Part shown: piece after piece, positions 5,424-7,102 of the stretch | Position numbering within the stretch: position 1 is the stretch's first letter | Layout of the letters: the number at the start of each line of letters is the position of its first letter | NCBI GenBank assembly: GCA_021808875.1 | Contig: JAKBAU010000194.1 | Coordinates: 1-7,102 of the forward strand | Origin: Pseudomonadota bacterium | Lineage (GTDB): Bacteria; Pseudomonadota; Alphaproteobacteria; Micropepsales; Micropepsaceae | Length of the DNA stretch: 7,102 bases | Direction: 5' to 3' | Notes under the pieces: model-generated | Seen by the model: the letters and a program-made list of their open reading frames with translations, nothing else | The model's database searches: none | Told to the model about the DNA's origin: nothing | Program-made: the position numbers and the translations under genes

Positions 5424-7045
5424 GCTGCCTCTCCCCGCAGTTCCGCCGCCAGCGCCTGAATGTAGCCGAGGATGGCCTCCACGTCCTCCTGCAATTCCTC
5501 CAGCAATTCGCGCGGATCGCGATGCACGGCCGCTTCGCGGCTCTCGGGGCGGTAGCGGGAGGCGGAAAGATTCCAGTCCTCCCGCTCGATGGTACCGGCC
5601 TCGGCGAACCACCAGCTTTCCGTCCAGGGTGACGACATATCGCGGCCCTGCCAGTCCGCCCACATCTCGTCCCGGCTGTTGAAGGCGGCGATCAGGCCGG
5701 GCAGGTCGTCCACCTCGATCGGCTGGTCGTGGTTGGCGTCGAGCTTGAACCCGTCATTGCTCGCGTGCAGGAACATCACCCGCTCGGTCCGTCCGCCTTT
5801 GGCGAAGACGAGGACAGAGGTCTTCACACCGGAATAGGGCTGGAACACGCCGCCAGGCAGCGACAGCACCGCCTCGACCCGGTTGTTCTGCATCAACATG
5901 CGGCGCAGTTCCTTGTGCGCGCCGGTCGAGCCGAACAGCACCCCCTCGGGCACCACAACGCCGCAGCGGCCGCCCGGCTTGAGATTGTCGATCATGTATT
6001 TGATGAACAGCAACTCGGTTGCCGTGCTGGTTCCGATCTTCACGTCATCGACGATGCGGTCTCGGTCCAGCCGCCCCGAAAAGGGCGGATTGGCGAGAAT
6101 GACATCGTACCCCTCCAGCGGCAGGCCGCGCTCGGCCTTTGCCTGCCGGTCGAAGCTGGTGGTCAGCACGTTGCGCTTGAGAATGCGAACATCCGGCAGG
6201 CCGCGGAGAGCAAGATTCATGCTGGCGAGGCTGACCATTTTCGGATCGACGTCGTTGCCATAAAACGTCTCGGTCTGGAGCGTGCGCCACTGCGCCTGGT
6301 TGAGCCGGTCGCCATAGCCGCGCTCGAAGGTCTTGCCCTCCAGCTCGGCAACTTCCCTGCCATTGGAAGACGAATTCGCGAGGCGGATATGCTCGTAGGC
6401 CGCGACCAGGAAGCCCGCGGTGCCGGCGGCGGGGTCGTAGACGGTTTCGCCGATTTTGGGATCGACCAGGTCGACGATGGCGCGGATGATGTGGCGGGGC
6501 GTGCGGAACTGGCCAAGCTCGCCGGCCTGCTTGATCTGGCGGAGCACATGCTCGAACAGGTCGCCTTTGGTATCCGGGTCAGCCTCTTCGAGCCGCAGTT
6601 CGTTTACCAGCGTCACGACCTGGGTCAGCACGGTCGGCTCGTCGATCGCAAGACGCGCCTGGGCCATGAAGCTCATGCCATAGGCATTGCCGATGCCGGC
6701 GAAGAAAGGGAATACTTCGTCGCGGACGAAGGTGACCAGTTGCTCGCCTGACATGGCATTGGCCCAGGACGACCAGCGGATCCGGTCGCGCGGAATGGTC
6801 TCGACGCCTTTGGCCGGGGCGTTGAGCGGGTTACGCAGCGCCCAGTCGCCGGCGAACAGCGAGGTGTAGTCACGGCCTGTCGCCCTGGCTTGCCGGAGGT
6901 TTGCCGCGTCGATCCCCTCGATCATGTAGAAGAAGAACAGGAAGCTGAGCTGTTCGGCGTTTGAGAGCGGGTCGGGGTAGCCGCCGCCATAGAGATAGTC
7001 GCGGATCTGGTCGACCTTGCGGCGCATATCGGGGGTGAAGGGCAT
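5420..7045 (-). CDS. hsdM: Type I DNA adenine-N6 methyltransferase subunit HsdM
   Basis: The product is 541 aa, complete, a normal length. It transfers a methyl group from S-adenosylmethionine to adenine N6 in the site chosen by HsdS. The N-terminal helical HsdM_N domain (about 6-135) has the typical NAEQLSFLFFFYMIEGID (29-46). The catalytic N6_Mtase domain follows. GELGQFRTPRHIIRAIVDLV (175-194) is motif X, VYDPAAGTAGFLVAAYEH (202-219) is SAM-binding motif I, YGNDVDPKMVSLASMNLAL (262-280) is motif II/III, and YDVILANPPFSG (313-324) holds catalytic NPPF (319-322), the form expected for an adenine-N6 enzyme. The C-terminal end (about 505-540) is an acidic helix likely to contact HsdS. The ATG at 7045 has AAAGG (7056-7052) six bases upstream, overlapping the stop of a preceding frame. 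It is the first complete gene of a tightly packed hsdM-hsdS-mrr unit. All catalytic motifs are intact. Confidence 0.96.
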   Translation of the reverse strand: MPFTPDMRRKVDQIRDYLYGGGYPDPLSNAEQLSFLFFFYMIEGIDAANLRQARATGRDYTSLFAGDWALRNPLNAPAKGVETIPRDRIRWSSWANAMSGEQLVTFVRDEVFPFFAGIGNAYGMSFMAQARLAIDEPTVLTQVVTLVNELRLEEADPDTKGDLFEHVLRQIKQAGELGQFRTPRHIIRAIVDLVDPKIGETVYDPAAGTAGFLVAAYEHIRLANSSSNGREVAELEGKTFERGYGDRLNQAQWRTLQTETFYGNDVDPKMVSLASMNLALRGLPDVRILKRNVLTTSFDRQAKAERGLPLEGYDVILANPPFSGRLDRDRIVDDVKIGTSTATELLFIKYMIDNLKPGGRCGVVVPEGVLFGSTGAHKELRRMLMQNNRVEAVLSLPGGVFQPYSGVKTSVLVFAKGGRTERVMFLHASNDGFKLDANHDQPIEVDDLPGLIAAFNSRDEMWADWQGRDMSSPWTESWWFAEAGTIEREDWNLSASRYRPESREAAVHRDPRELLEELQEDVEAILGYIQALAAELRGEAA

Positions 7046-7054
7046 GGGCAGCCT

Positions 7055-7102
7055 TTACTCGTTGGTCGGGGTCCTGCGGGCGGGGGCGGAGTCTGACGCG
7101 TC
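7055..7102 (-). CDS. Possible C-terminal end of an upstream gene
   Basis: On the minus strand a frame enters from the right edge, reads DASDSAPARRTPTNE and stops with TAA at 7057-7055, nine bases before the hsdM ATG. The stop overlaps the hsdM ribosome site, as is common between genes of one operon. Only 15 residues are visible, hydrophilic and without a motif, so the product cannot be named. The two other minus-strand frames also stay open over this short stretch, so this may be chance. If real, hsdR would be one candidate. Confidence 0.3.
   Translation of the reverse strand, partial: DASDSAPARRTPTNE

Noticed and set aside
4278..5663. Longer HsdS start at 5663 (461 aa)
   Set aside because: The extra N-terminus is a frame-shifted reading of hsdM and is Gly/Arg-rich. 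Family-like sequence begins at the GTG at 5423, which has a ribosome site and a GTGA overlap.
5729..6751. 340-codon plus-strand open frame
   Set aside because: It is fully antisense to hsdM, whose catalytic motifs are intact on the minus strand. It has no recognisable domain.
1..7102. CRISPR array, tRNA or rRNA gene
   Set aside because: No regularly spaced repeat-spacer pattern and no T-arm or rRNA-like conserved blocks were seen on either strand.

Overview
The window is GC-rich apart from one short AT-rich spacer. Its gene content (an alphaproteobacterial-looking integrase, an IS427-group IS5-family element and a type I-like restriction cluster) suggests an accessory region of an alphaproteobacterium. 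The lineage is inferred from how familiar these protein families look, not from any core gene.

Layout by region. (a) 1-1028, minus strand: the N-terminal 158 residues of a tyrosine-recombinase-like integrase run off the left edge. It is preceded by a separate gene for a small excisionase-type helix-turn-helix protein (600-1028). An AT-rich spacer lies between them. (b) 1029-1809: about 780 bases with no gene I can support. The part next to the HTH gene holds three copies of an 11-bp sequence and a perfect inverted repeat. (c) 1810-2669, plus strand: a complete 860-bp insertion sequence. It has 17-bp terminal inverted repeats (16 of 17 matching), a TA duplication, a full DDE triad, and a transposase split over two frames at an A5G4 run. 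(d) 2743-7055, minus strand, transcribed right to left: hsdM (541 aa), hsdS (381 aa), an Mrr-type restriction endonuclease (309 aa) and a 175-aa protein with a PD-(D/E)XK-like nuclease pattern. The first three genes are joined by 4-bp GTGA/ATGA overlaps. The end of another minus-strand frame stops 9 bases before hsdM at the right edge.

How the genes work together. HsdM and HsdS should form an N6-adenine methyltransferase whose sequence specificity is set by two target recognition domains in HsdS. In place of the expected HsdR translocase, the gene coupled to hsdS encodes an Mrr-family nuclease, followed by a second nuclease-like protein. This could be a methyltransferase with unconventional restriction partners, or a normal type I system carrying extra nucleases with hsdR just beyond the right edge. 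The sequence alone cannot decide between these. The nearby integrase, HTH protein and IS element are consistent with a mobile defence-island setting.
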